From NCBI RefSeq assembly GCF_006337085.1, contig NZ_CP040882.1:1550001-1614000 (forward strand): a stretch of DNA of 64,000 bases, in the 5' to 3' direction. Both the position numbers and the translations under genes were made by a program. Positions within the stretch are counted from its first letter, which is position 1; every line of letters starts with the position of its first letter. This document shows positions 7,754-16,066 of the stretch, in pieces. Below the pieces are notes generated by a model that saw nothing but the letters and a program-made list of their open reading frames with translations, made no database searches and was not told the origin of the DNA. Source of the DNA: Sutterella faecalis. GTDB lineage: Bacteria > Pseudomonadota > Gammaproteobacteria > Burkholderiales > Burkholderiaceae_F.

Positions 7754-9100
7754 TGCGCTCTCCGGCCCCTCCATCCATGGAGGGAGGTTCTCCGGAACCG
7801 GACCCGCGGCGGATTTCGGGGGCGGCGTCGGTTCGGGAACAGGCTGAGGCAAGGGGGCCGACCCCGGCGCGGGCGCAGCGGGAGCCGGCGCCGGCGCGCG
7901 CTGAGGAGTCTGAGTGATCTGAGGCGCCTGAGAAGCGCCTTGCGGAATCATGGAGGCTTTAGCGCCGCCGTCCCTCGCTGCGGGCTTCATCCGCGAACCG
8001 GCGGGCCGGAAGGCCAGCATGCGCAGAAGCGTCATCGTGAAGCCCGCATATTCGTCGGGCGCAAGCGCAAGATCGTTTCTGCCGTGAAGCGCAATCTGGT
8101 AGCAGAGCTGAATTTCCTCGGGCGTGAGGAGACCCGCAATCTCCGCCATTTCGGCGTAGCCCGGGTCGTCGGAGGCAACCGCGCTCGGCACGCGCTGCAG
8201 GAGCGCAATTTTATGGAGCATTCCGGCGAGTCCGCGAAGCGCCTCGCCGAAGGAAACGCTTTCGCGCTGCATCTCGTCGGCGTAGCCCATCATCTTCGGG
8301 GCGTCTCCCGCCGCCAGCGCTTTAAGAATGCCCGCGAGCGCATTTTCCGACGTCATGCCGAGCATCGATCTCACGGACTCCGCCGTGACGGAGCCGCCCG
8401 AAAAGGCGATCGCCTGGTCGAGCAGCGAGAGTGCGTCCCGCATGGAGCCCCGCGCGCCCTCGGCGATGATGCGTAGCCCCGGGCGCTCCGACTGAATGCC
8501 TTCTTCCTTCAGGATGTATTCGAGATGCTCAACAATCCCCGCTGGGGTCATGTTGCGCAGGCTGAACTGGAGGCAGCGCGAGAGCACCGTCACCGGAACC
8601 TTCTGAGGGTCCGTCGTCGCAAGAATGAACTTCACATACTCGGGCGGCTCCTCAAGGGTCTTCAGCATCGCGTTGAAGGCCGTATTGGAGAGCATGTGCA
8701 CTTCGTCGATCATGTAGACCTTGTAGCGGCCTTCGGTCGGCGCATACATGGCGCGCTCAAGGAGCTGCGTCATATCCTCGACGGAGCGGTTTGAGGCCGC
8801 ATCCATCTCGATATAGTCAACAAAGCGTCCTTCATCGATCGCGCGGCAGGCCTCGCAGACGCCGCAGGGGTGCGCGGTGACGCCGCCCTTGCCGTCGGCG
8901 CCGCGGCAGTTGAGCGCCTTGGCGAAAATGCGCGAAATCGTGGTTTTGCCGACGCCGCGGGTGCCGGTAAAGAGGTAGGCGTGATGCAGACGCCCTTCGG
9001 TGAGGGCGCGCGTCAGCGCCGTGACCACGTGGTCCTGGCCGACGATCGACTCAAAGTCATGGGGGCGCCACTTGCGCGCAAGTACCTGGTAGCTGCTCAT
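7730..9100 (-). CDS. dnaX: DNA polymerase III subunit gamma (zero-frame product of dnaX)
   Basis: 456 residues from the ATG at 9098-9100 (MSSYQVLARKWRPHDFESIVGQ). Clamp-loader ATPase: Walker A GTRGVGKT, a zinc module with four Cys (CRGADGKGGVTAHPCGVCEAC), DEVHMLSNTAFNAMLKTLEEPP (Walker B and sensor region) and ATTDPQKVPVTVLSRC. Domain III follows, then a Pro/Ala-rich linker, and the frame stops at a TGA (7730-7732). That is gamma-like: the alpha-binding C-terminus of tau is missing from this frame and present in the next. The stop codon lies inside a large RNA stem. The gene is followed by ybaB and preceded by the SRP RNA gene. Confidence 0.93.
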   Translation of the reverse strand: MSSYQVLARKWRPHDFESIVGQDHVVTALTRALTEGRLHHAYLFTGTRGVGKTTISRIFAKALNCRGADGKGGVTAHPCGVCEACRAIDEGRFVDYIEMDAASNRSVEDMTQLLERAMYAPTEGRYKVYMIDEVHMLSNTAFNAMLKTLEEPPEYVKFILATTDPQKVPVTVLSRCLQFSLRNMTPAGIVEHLEYILKEEGIQSERPGLRIIAEGARGSMRDALSLLDQAIAFSGGSVTAESVRSMLGMTSENALAGILKALAAGDAPKMMGYADEMQRESVSFGEALRGLAGMLHKIALLQRVPSAVASDDPGYAEMAEIAGLLTPEEIQLCYQIALHGRNDLALAPDEYAGFTMTLLRMLAFRPAGSRMKPAARDGGAKASMIPQGASQAPQITQTPQRAPAPAPAAPAPGSAPLPQPVPEPTPPPKSAAGPVPENLPPWMEGPESARGEPGAS

Positions 9101-9200
9101 GGGATGAGGCTCATTCTTTTTGCTTCTCAGGCGCACATTCTAGCGAATGGGCCTCCGGGGACCGCGAGGGCGCTCAAGCGGATTTTCCAGATACGAAAAT

Positions 9201-9296
9201 GGCGAGCCTTATCCTCGGCACTGCACGCACACCAGTATGGCTGCTTCGTTCCCGACCTGACCAGGTTTCCGGGGCGCGCATGCGAGGGGACCCGCC
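9201..9296 (-). ncRNA. ffs: Signal recognition particle 4.5S RNA
   Basis: The minus strand carries the universal SRP domain IV: CCTGGTCAGGTCGGGAACG followed by AAGCAGCC, which forms the Ffh-binding hairpin. Flanking halves GGCGGGTC (5' end) and GGCTCGCC (3' end) pair to close a single long hairpin of about 96 nt, the bacterial 4.5S type. A short ATTTTCG follows the 3' end and may serve in termination. It lies just upstream of dnaX on the same strand, a conserved location. The exact ends are set by the closing helix and could be off by a few bases. Confidence 0.93.
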
Positions 9297-9300
9297 AAGC

Positions 9301-9699
9301 CGCGAGTATAGGGAAGAAGCGCGAGATTTGCAAAAAATTACTTCTGAAGGCCCATGAAAACGTTCTCCCTGCACGGACGCTCCTTCCCGAGGTGCTAGTA
9401 TTGCCGGCATCACATCAATGGGCCAGCCGGCGCTATTCCGAAGGCGTTTTCCGCCGAGAGTTCTCCCTCTCCAGACGCTGATATTTTCTGCAGCCGGCTT
9501 TGAATGGCCTCTCTCTTCTCTGCTTTGAAAGAGCCTTCCCGGAAAGGGAATCTTTCCTGATTCCCCCGAAACTGCGGCTCTAGAGGCAAAAAGTCATTCA
9601 CTCGATTTTCTTCCCTTCTCTTTCTTCCTTTTGAAGAAGAAAGATCTCGTTGATTGAGACGGAAGAAAAGCAAATTTATTTTCTTTCCTGGAGACATCC
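9301..9699. other. Gene-free stretch between ffs and trxA
   Basis: About 400 bases with AT-richer patches. An open frame on the minus strand (9410-9697) has no recognisable sequence, so I do not call it. The stretch should hold the ffs promoter at its left end and the trxA promoter at its right end, but I see no convincing sigma-70 hexamer pair. The trxA ribosome site (CCTGGAGACATCC) is clear. Confidence 0.5.
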
Positions 9700-10020
9700 A
9701 TGAGCGAAATTCTTCACATCACCGACGCCGACTTCGATAAGACCGTCAACAGCGACACCACTGTTTTCGTCGACTTCTGGGCCACCTGGTGCGGTCCCTG
9801 CCGCATGCTCGCTCCGCGCCTTGAACAGGCCGCCCAGACCTTCGACGGCCGCGCCGTCATCGCCAAGTACGACTGCGACCAGTCTTCCGGCAAAGCCACC
9901 GAGTACGGCGTTCGCGGCATCCCGACCATCATCGCCTTCAAAAACGGCGAAGTCATCGACCAGCGCACCGGTGCCTGCGACCAGGCGACGCTCGACGCCT
10001 TCATCGAAAAGAATCTCTAA
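9700..10020 (+). CDS. trxA: Thioredoxin
   Basis: 106 residues, the standard size. Cytosolic disulfide reductase with the canonical active site WCGPC (about residues 29-33) within VFVDFWATWCGPC, and the cis-proline loop RGIPTIIAFKNGEVI. Two additional Cys residues (YDCDQ and GACDQ) are present, more than in E. coli TrxA. It is preceded by a good Shine-Dalgarno (TGGAGA) and followed 280 bases later by rho, the trxA-rho order shared with many Proteobacteria. It should supply electrons to ribonucleotide reductase, PAPS reductase and methionine sulfoxide reductases. Confidence 0.96.
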   Translation: MSEILHITDADFDKTVNSDTTVFVDFWATWCGPCRMLAPRLEQAAQTFDGRAVIAKYDCDQSSGKATEYGVRGIPTIIAFKNGEVIDQRTGACDQATLDAFIEKNL

Positions 10021-10298
10021 GATTCGATTCCCTGCACGGTTTGCGAGAGGGCGCCTCTGATGTCGGCGCCCTCAGCGAACCTCCTTCCCCCGGATTCTCT
10101 CGTGGGGAAGCATTCACGCCGCAAAGTTCCCGGCATGCCCGGGGAAGCAAAAATAATCTTCGGCGCTTCGAATCGATATTCCCATTACCCCAATACTCAT
10201 CCGTCCAGGCTTTCCGAATCCTGCGCTTTGCCGGAGTTTTTTTTCTGCTCCGCTCAATGCGCGCATGAATTCAGAAGCGGCGGAGCAACCACCAATCC

Positions 10299-11555
10299 AT
10301 GCATCTTTCCGACCTCAAAGCGCTTCACGTTACGCAGCTTCTTGACATGGCTGCCGCCCTCGAAGTCGACAATGCCCAGCGCATGCGCAAGCAGGAGCTG
10401 ATGTACGCCATTCTGAAGAAGAAGGCAAAGCTCGGCGAAACCATATACGGCGACGGCACGCTCGAAATCCTCCCCGACGGGTACGGGTTCCTGCGCTGCC
10501 CCGACACGAGCTATCTCGCGAGCGCGGACGACATCTACATCTCTCCCTCGCAGATCCGCCGCTTCAACCTCCATACGGGCGACTCGATTGAAGGCGAAGT
10601 CCGCATTCCGAAGGAAGGCGAACGCTACTTTGCGCTCGTGCGCGTCGAAACGGTGAATGATCTTCCGCCCGAAGCGCTCAAGCACCGCATGCTCTTTGAG
10701 AACCTGACGCCGATCTTCCCGAATGAGCCCCTCATTCTCGAGCGCGACATGCGGGGCGACGAGAATCTCACGGGCCGCATCATCGACATGATCGCTCCCA
10801 TCGGCAAGGGCCAGCGCTCTCTGATCGTCGCGCCGCCGAAGTCGGGCAAAACGGTGCTCCTGCAGCACATCGCCCACGCGATTGCCGCCAACTACCCCGA
10901 CGTCGTCCTCATGGTGCTTCTCGTCAACGAACGCCCTGAGGAAGTGACGGAAATGCAGCGCACGATCCGCGGCGAAGTCGTTGCCGCCACGTTCGACGAA
11001 CCGGCCGTGCGCCACGTTCAGGTCGCGGAAATGGTGATCGAAAAGGCGAAGCGCCTTGCGGAATCGAAGCGCGACGTCGTGGTGCTTCTCGACTCCATCA
11101 CGCGACTTGCGCGCGCCTACAACCAGGTGATCCCGTCCTCAGGCAAGGTTCTCACGGGCGGCGTCGACGCCAATGCCCTCGAACGTCCGAAGCGCATCTT
11201 CGGCGCCGCACGCAAGATCGAGGAAGGCGGCTCCCTCACGATCATCGGCACGGCCCTCATTGATACGGGTTCGCGCATGGACGACGTGATCTACGAGGAA
11301 TTCAAGGGAACGGGCAACAACGAAATCCACCTTGAGCGCCGCATGGCTGAAAAGCGCGTCTACCCGGCCATCAACCTCAACCGTTCGGGTACGCGCCGCG
11401 AAGAGCTGCTCTTGAAGCCCGACGTTCTCCAGAAGGTCTGGGTCCTGAGAAAGTTCCTCTACGACATGGACGAACTCGAGGCGATGGAGTTCCTCCTCGA
11501 CAAGCTGAAGGCCACGAAGACCAACGCCGAATTCTTCGACGCCATGAAGAAGTAA
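10299..11555 (+). CDS. rho: Transcription termination factor Rho
   Basis: 418 residues, the compact proteobacterial form without the N-terminal insertion of some lineages. The N-terminal cold-shock RNA-binding domain contains GYGFLRCPDTSYLASADDIYIS. The RecA-like motor has Walker A APPKSGKTVLLQ (near residue 180), Walker B VVVLLDSITRLARAYN, the Q-loop/R-loop region SSGKVLTGGVDANAL, and the arginine finger region GTALIDTGSRMDDVIYEEFKGTGN. It is a hexameric RNA helicase that ends untranslated transcripts. The 278-base leader after trxA holds no ORF and could take part in autoregulation, as known for rho in E. coli, but I see no specific signal. Confidence 0.98.
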   Translation: MHLSDLKALHVTQLLDMAAALEVDNAQRMRKQELMYAILKKKAKLGETIYGDGTLEILPDGYGFLRCPDTSYLASADDIYISPSQIRRFNLHTGDSIEGEVRIPKEGERYFALVRVETVNDLPPEALKHRMLFENLTPIFPNEPLILERDMRGDENLTGRIIDMIAPIGKGQRSLIVAPPKSGKTVLLQHIAHAIAANYPDVVLMVLLVNERPEEVTEMQRTIRGEVVAATFDEPAVRHVQVAEMVIEKAKRLAESKRDVVVLLDSITRLARAYNQVIPSSGKVLTGGVDANALERPKRIFGAARKIEEGGSLTIIGTALIDTGSRMDDVIYEEFKGTGNNEIHLERRMAEKRVYPAINLNRSGTRREELLLKPDVLQKVWVLRKFLYDMDELEAMEFLLDKLKATKTNAEFFDAMKK

Positions 11556-11608
11556 GCCTGGGGAGCCTCGGGCGAAGCTTCTGCCTCGTTCCCAGAGGCC
11601 CCCAAACA

Positions 11609-11651
11609 AAAACGCCGCTTTCATTCCGATCTTCCGGGAAAGCGGCGTTTT
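11609..11651 (+). terminator. Bidirectional terminator between rho and hemD
   Basis: AAAACGCCGCTTTC (11609-11622) pairs with GAAAGCGGCGTTTT (11638-11651): a 14-bp stem including A/T tracts on both ends, so it can act for rho on the plus strand and for the converging hemC-hemD transcript on the minus strand. Confidence 0.88.
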
Positions 11652-11676
11652 GGCGCTGAAGCTCGAAGCGGAGCAC

Positions 11677-12474
11677 TCAATGCGCGAGGTGCTTGAGGAT
11701 GTGAGTCTTCACGGTTTCATCATCGGTCGAGGTGAGTTCGATCTGAGAGAAGCCCGCCTCTCTCAGGCGCTTTTCAATTCTCGGATGAATCGCCACCGCC
11801 ACGCCCGACGTGACCCAGTCGCGCGCACCGGCGACAGGACGCACGGCATGCATGAGGACATCGACCGCATCGGTGCTCGTGATGTAGACCACGGGCGAAG
11901 GACCCGCCACCGCAAGCTGCAGACGGCGGAATTCCTGCGCATCAAGCTCGAGCGGCATGCGCACATAAGCGCAGAGCACGACAACGTCGCTCCCGATGCT
12001 TCTGAATTGCTCGGAGAGCCACTCGCGCCCCGTCTGGCCGCGAAGGAAGAGCACGCGCGAGGGCGCACCGTGCGCCTGCACAATGGGCCAGAGCGCTTCG
12101 GAACCTGAATGCTCCGCATCGCCCTCTGGATAGATGAGCTTCACCTTGTCGCCCCAGGCGGCGCGAATGACGCGGGCGGTTCCCTCACCCACCGTGGCGA
12201 GCGTGATGTGCTCGGGCCACTCCCGCACCCAGTGCGCAACCGCCGTCACGGCTGCCGGACTCGGGAGGACCACCATCTCAACGTCGTCAAGGTTCGAAAG
12301 CCGCTCCGTGATGAGATCGGTTTCCTGCGGGAGTTCAATCCGGAAAGCCGGCCAGCGCCAGACATTGGCCGACAGGGCTTCCAGCTGTTCGGCAAGGCGA
12401 TTGTTGGCTTCGCCCGGCCGCATCAGGATGACGGGACGGCTCTGGGCCGCATCATGCGCATTCGAAAGGATCAT
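11677..12474 (-). CDS. hemD: Uroporphyrinogen-III synthase
   Basis: 265 residues. It closes the hydroxymethylbilane made by HemC into uroporphyrinogen III for haem/sirohaem synthesis. Family features are weakly conserved but present: VILMRPGEANNRLAEQLEAL at the N-terminus, VVLPSPAAVTAV, LATVGEGTARVIRA and VVYITSTDAVDVLM, with the two-lobed arrangement. The start overlaps the hemC stop by 4 bases, so translation is coupled. The final residues run to 11677 next to the bidirectional terminator. No hemX or hemY follows, unlike many betaproteobacteria. Confidence 0.9.
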   Translation of the reverse strand: MILSNAHDAAQSRPVILMRPGEANNRLAEQLEALSANVWRWPAFRIELPQETDLITERLSNLDDVEMVVLPSPAAVTAVAHWVREWPEHITLATVGEGTARVIRAAWGDKVKLIYPEGDAEHSGSEALWPIVQAHGAPSRVLFLRGQTGREWLSEQFRSIGSDVVVLCAYVRMPLELDAQEFRRLQLAVAGPSPVVYITSTDAVDVLMHAVRPVAGARDWVTSGVAVAIHPRIEKRLREAGFSQIELTSTDDETVKTHILKHLAH

Positions 12475-13400
12475 TGGAGGCAGGCCTTGAGATATTCTTC
12501 GGCGCCCTGACGGCGAAGGTCGGCAACGACCTTGGCGGCGAGCGCTTCCGGATCAGAAAGAGGACCGCGGGCTTCGGAAAAGACCGCTTCGCCGATGTGA
12601 TGGTTGCCGACAAGGGCGCGCAGCCAGAGCTCGCCATTTTCAACGATGGCGTAAGCGGCGAGCGGCACCTGGCAGGAGCCGCCGAGCGCGCGCGACACAG
12701 CGCGTTCGGCAAAGCAGCAGGCGCGCGTTTCAGGGCTGTTGATGAAAGCGAGAGCTTCCTCCATCTTCTTGTCGCCGGCACGGATTTCAAGCCCGAGCGC
12801 GCCCTGACCGGGCGAGGGAAGGCTCACCTCTGCCGGGATGATCTCGCGGATGCGCTCGGCGAGCCCGAGGCGCTTCAAACCGGCGCTCGCCATCACGAGC
12901 GCGTCGTATTCGCCTTCGTCGAGCTTGCGAAGGCGCGTTCCCACGTTGCCGCGCACCGGGAGCACCTTGAGGTGCGGATAGCGCATGCGCAGCATCAGTT
13001 CACGACGCAGGCTCGCCGTACCGACGCGCGCGCCCTCAGGCATTTCGTCGAGCGAAGCGTATTTAGGGGAGACGAAGGCGTCTCTCGGATCCTCGCGTTC
13101 AGAGACGGCAACGAGCTCAAAGCCTTCGGGAAGCTCCATCGGCACATCCTTCAACGAATGCACCGCAAGGTCGGCTTCGCCATTCTGCATGGCAACCTCA
13201 AGCTCCTTCACGAAGAGGCCCTTGCCGCCCACCTTGGAGAGCGTGCGGTCAAGAATCTGGTCGCCGCGGGTCGTCATGCCGAGAAGCTCCACCGATGCGC
13301 CCGGATAGCGGTCGCGCAGAAGCGCCTGAACATGAAGAGCCTGCCACATGGCAAGGGGACTTTCGCGGGTGGCGATGACGCAGCGGTCAAACTGGGACAT
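12471..13400 (-). CDS. hemC: Porphobilinogen deaminase (hydroxymethylbilane synthase)
   Basis: 309 residues from the ATG at 13398-13400 (MSQFDRCVIATRESPLAMWQ); an upstream in-frame start would add 11 residues with no conserved sequence. It polymerises four porphobilinogens on a dipyrromethane cofactor. Motifs: ATRESPLAMWQA, TRGDQILDRTLSKVGGKGLFVKELE, HSLKDVPMELPEGF (catalytic Asp loop), VGTASLRRE, RGNVGTRLRKLDEGEYDALVMASAGLKRL, and RACCFAERAVSRALGGSC near the C-terminus, which carries the cofactor Cys. It forms an operon with hemD. Confidence 0.96.
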   Translation of the reverse strand: MSQFDRCVIATRESPLAMWQALHVQALLRDRYPGASVELLGMTTRGDQILDRTLSKVGGKGLFVKELEVAMQNGEADLAVHSLKDVPMELPEGFELVAVSEREDPRDAFVSPKYASLDEMPEGARVGTASLRRELMLRMRYPHLKVLPVRGNVGTRLRKLDEGEYDALVMASAGLKRLGLAERIREIIPAEVSLPSPGQGALGLEIRAGDKKMEEALAFINSPETRACCFAERAVSRALGGSCQVPLAAYAIVENGELWLRALVGNHHIGEAVFSEARGPLSDPEALAAKVVADLRRQGAEEYLKACLQ

Positions 13401-13617
13401 GATGCTTTGGAGAACTGTAAAAGAAGTGAGCAAGAGGAGCGTTTTCCTCCGGGAAGCCGTGATCGTTGATCATCCTGACGGGAAAGCGCTGCGAAAACGA
13501 TTGAAATGATGTTCCATTCTAGTTTGCGCCCTTTTTTTCGGCCTTAAGGAAATCCAGGCGCCCGGACCTTAAGAAGACATCCCTTTCATTCTTAGAAAGA
13601 ATCCTGCACTTCTTCGC

Positions 13618-13646
13618 TTGCACTCTTCAGGCGCTTTAGGGATAAT
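13618..13646 (+). promoter_or_regulatory. Sigma-70-type promoter upstream of rpmE2
   Basis: TTGCAC (13618-13623) and GATAAT (13641-13646) are separated by 17 bases, close to consensus in both hexamers. Transcription would start near 13653, giving a 5' leader of about 115 bases before rpmE2. The rest of 13401-13768 shows no other clear feature. Confidence 0.6.
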
Positions 13647-13768
13647 TGCCGGTCTTCCCAGTTGGCACGTGGGCCGGCATGCCCGTTGTAAGACCTCCCC
13701 AGGATTGGAGGCGGACGCGCAAGGCCGCCAGGGCGACCGACAACAAAAAACTAGGAAAATTTCTTCAA

Positions 13769-14056
13769 ATGAAGCCGAATATTCATCCCGAGTACCGTCC
13801 CGTCGCTTTCATCGACCTCTCGATCAACAAGACGTTCATCATCCCGTCGTCCGTTCAGACGCGTGAAACCACGGTGATCGACGGCGTGACCTACCCGCTC
13901 TTCAAGCTCGATACGTCGTCCGCCTCGCACCCGTTCTACACGGGCGCCCAGACCCGCATCGTCGAAGCGGGCCGCGTCGAGAAGTTCCGCGCGAAGTTCG
14001 CCGCCAAGAAGCAGGCGCTCAACACCGCTGCCGAAGCCGCCAAGTCCGCCAAGTAA
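13769..14056 (+). CDS. rpmE2: 50S ribosomal protein L31, type B (zinc-free)
   Basis: 95 residues from the ATG at 13769 (MKPNIHPEYRPVAFIDLSIN), preceded by AGGA; a longer open frame upstream has no similarity. The block SSASHPFYTGAQTRIVEAGRVEKFRAKF is diagnostic for bL31. There are no cysteines, so it is the type B paralogue that replaces the zinc-binding form when zinc is scarce, though in many betaproteobacteria it is the only copy. The Ala/Lys-rich C-terminal tail is normal for type B. It is monocistronic, between a good promoter and a terminator. Confidence 0.95.
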   Translation: MKPNIHPEYRPVAFIDLSINKTFIIPSSVQTRETTVIDGVTYPLFKLDTSSASHPFYTGAQTRIVEAGRVEKFRAKFAAKKQALNTAAEAAKSAK

Positions 14057-14166
14057 TCCGGCTGACGACCCCTGGCAGGAGCCGCCTTCAGAAAAGCTCC
14101 GCCACGGCGCTTCCCGCAGGGCAGATCCGCAGAAGGACTTTTTTCGGAAAGCCTCTGCGGACGCAG

Positions 14167-14208
14167 AGAAAAGGAGAGATCCACATTGTTGGGCTCTCCT
14201 TTTCTTTG
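14167..14208 (+). terminator. Terminator after rpmE2
   Basis: AGAAAAGGAGAG (14167-14178) pairs with CTCTCCTTTTCT (14194-14205), a 12-bp stem followed by TTG. It is located between rpmE2 and the next plus-strand gene. Confidence 0.75.
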
Positions 14209-14329
14209 CGTTACCAAAAGCCTGCAGCCAGCTTCCGTTCGGCTTCCCGGCCGCACGTCCGCCTTCAAAGGCCTTGAGAAGAAAACCCGCTTCTTCCATC
14301 CCGGGCCTTTTGAGAAAGGAATTTTCCGC

Positions 14330-16045
14330 ATGCTCACTCAGCGTCCTACTCCCGCCTTCCTCTCGCAGGAGGCCGCCCGCAGACTGCCGCGCTTTGCGCT
14401 CTTTCTGCTTCTCGGCGCCTTCATTCTTTCAGGCCTCTGGTCTCAGGATCTCTGGACGCTGCGTGATGCGGAAACGTTCGGCATCTCCCGGTCGATGGTT
14501 TCGGAGGGGCTGATCGCCTGGCTTCTCCCAGAAGTTTCCGGGATGCCGGTATCTGCAGGCCCTGTGAGCGGCTGGGTTGCGGCCGTTTTTGCTTCACTCT
14601 TTTCGGGCCTCGCGGGCGAAGTCGGCGCCTATCGGCTTGCGAGCCTCTTCTGGTTTGCGCTCACGACAGCCTCTCTCTGGTACGGCGCCTACCAGCTGGC
14701 TCGTCGCAATGAAGCGCAGCCCGTCGCCTTCGCATTCGGCGGTCAGGCCGAACCAAGGCACTACGGCCGCGCGGTAGCGGACTGCGCCGTACTTCTTTTT
14801 GTGGCGACTTTCGGCATCGTTGCGCGCCAGCATGAACCCATTGCCGGAACAGCGCTTCTTTCCTTTGCTGCGCTCAACTTCTTCGGCATTGCAAGGACGC
14901 TGAAGCACCCCTTCGCCGGCGCCTTCCTTTCCGGTCTCGCCTGCGGCTTTGCCGCCATTACTTCCGCCGTGACGGCGGGGTTGTGGCTTCTCTGCGCGAC
15001 CATCATCGTTCATGCCTTTGCCCGCACTTTTCCGGGAAGCCGCGACCGGCGCATTCTCTCTGCGCTTGCAGGAACTGCGCTCCCCGTCGTGCTCTGGGCC
15101 GGCGCTGCATTTGCGCTATACCCGGAGACCGCCGCGGTCTGGTTTGAAAAATGGGCGAACCATCAGGCGGAATTCTTCGACCTCGCCTCTTCGCACACCG
15201 TGCTCTGGCTCCTGCGCACGAGCGTCTGGTTCCTCTGCCCGGCCTGGCCTCTTGCACTCTGGGCGCTCTACAGCTGGCGCCGGCAGCTCGACCGCTCGCA
15301 GATTCTGATTCCTGCCGCACTCGTTCTTACTGCAGCCGGTGCCGGGCTCTTTACCGAAGAAGGCGCGGCTGAACTACTCCTTCTGATTTCCGTGCCGGGC
15401 CTCATGACGCTCGCGGCTTTCGGGCTTATTACGCTCCGTCAGTCGAGAGAAAACCTCCTTGACTGGTTTGCCATCTCAGTCTTCTCGGTTACGCTCATTG
15501 CGCTCTGGCTCTATTGGTTCGCGTCTATGCTCGGCTTCCCGCCCAAGATGGCGCATTCGATCGCGATGCTCTCTCCCGGCTTTGAACCGGCCTTCGGCTG
15601 GGGGGCGCTCACGGGCTTTGCCGCCTGCGTCGTCTGGGTTGTTTTCGTCGCATGGCGCCTCACGCACCGTCCGATCGTCGTCTGGCGCGGCCCCTGGCTC
15701 TCCGCTGCCGGCATGACCGCTACGGCCATCACCTTCCTCGGACTCTGGCACCCGGCAATCGACATTGCCCGCTCCTATAAGGCGCCCGCACAGGAGGTTC
15801 TCTCTGAAGCGAAACGCCTCACGGGCGAAAATTCGCCCCTGATCGAGGGCGACATGCTCTCTCCGGGCATCCGAACGGTCTTCACGCTCCATAGCGGCAT
15901 CCGCTTTGTACCGGCGGGCGATGGCGCCCGCTTAAGGCTCGTTCGCTATCGCGGCAACGATGCACCTGCCGAAGCGCTCACGCCTGGGATATCACGACCC
16001 CATACGGATGAAGCCTTTACCCTCGTCCCCGGACGCAACCGCTAA
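14330..16045 (+). CDS. GT-C-like multi-pass membrane protein (ArnT/PMT-family-like)
   Basis: 571 residues from the ATG at 14330, preceded by GAGAAAGGA; the open frame starts 48 codons earlier without sense. There are about 10-12 hydrophobic helices. The N-terminal region RFALFLLLGAFILSGLWSQDLWTLRDAETFGISRSM, then LIAWLLPEVSGMPVSAGPVSGW, resembles the first periplasmic loop of lipid-linked-sugar transferases (acidic residues, then a G-x-P/P-x-x-W element). The segment EVGAYRLASLFWFALTTASLW matches the R-L-x-S helix of that class. The C-terminal 90 residues form a soluble tail. Donor and acceptor cannot be told from sequence; lipid A, glycan or protein modification are all possible. It is followed 21 bases later by the MATE gene and is likely cotranscribed with it. 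Confidence 0.65.
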   Translation: MLTQRPTPAFLSQEAARRLPRFALFLLLGAFILSGLWSQDLWTLRDAETFGISRSMVSEGLIAWLLPEVSGMPVSAGPVSGWVAAVFASLFSGLAGEVGAYRLASLFWFALTTASLWYGAYQLARRNEAQPVAFAFGGQAEPRHYGRAVADCAVLLFVATFGIVARQHEPIAGTALLSFAALNFFGIARTLKHPFAGAFLSGLACGFAAITSAVTAGLWLLCATIIVHAFARTFPGSRDRRILSALAGTALPVVLWAGAAFALYPETAAVWFEKWANHQAEFFDLASSHTVLWLLRTSVWFLCPAWPLALWALYSWRRQLDRSQILIPAALVLTAAGAGLFTEEGAAELLLLISVPGLMTLAAFGLITLRQSRENLLDWFAISVFSVTLIALWLYWFASMLGFPPKMAHSIAMLSPGFEPAFGWGALTGFAACVVWVVFVAWRLTHRPIVVWRGPWLSAAGMTATAITFLGLWHPAIDIARSYKAPAQEVLSEAKRLTGENSPLIEGDMLSPGIRTVFTLHSGIRFVPAGDGARLRLVRYRGNDAPAEALTPGISRPHTDEAFTLVPGRNR

Positions 16046-16066
16046 TTTCCCTTTTCAAAAAGCGTC

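Noticed and set aside
9410..9697. 95-codon minus-strand ORF between ffs and trxA
   Set aside because: It overlaps the expected trxA promoter, shows no ribosome site and no recognisable sequence.
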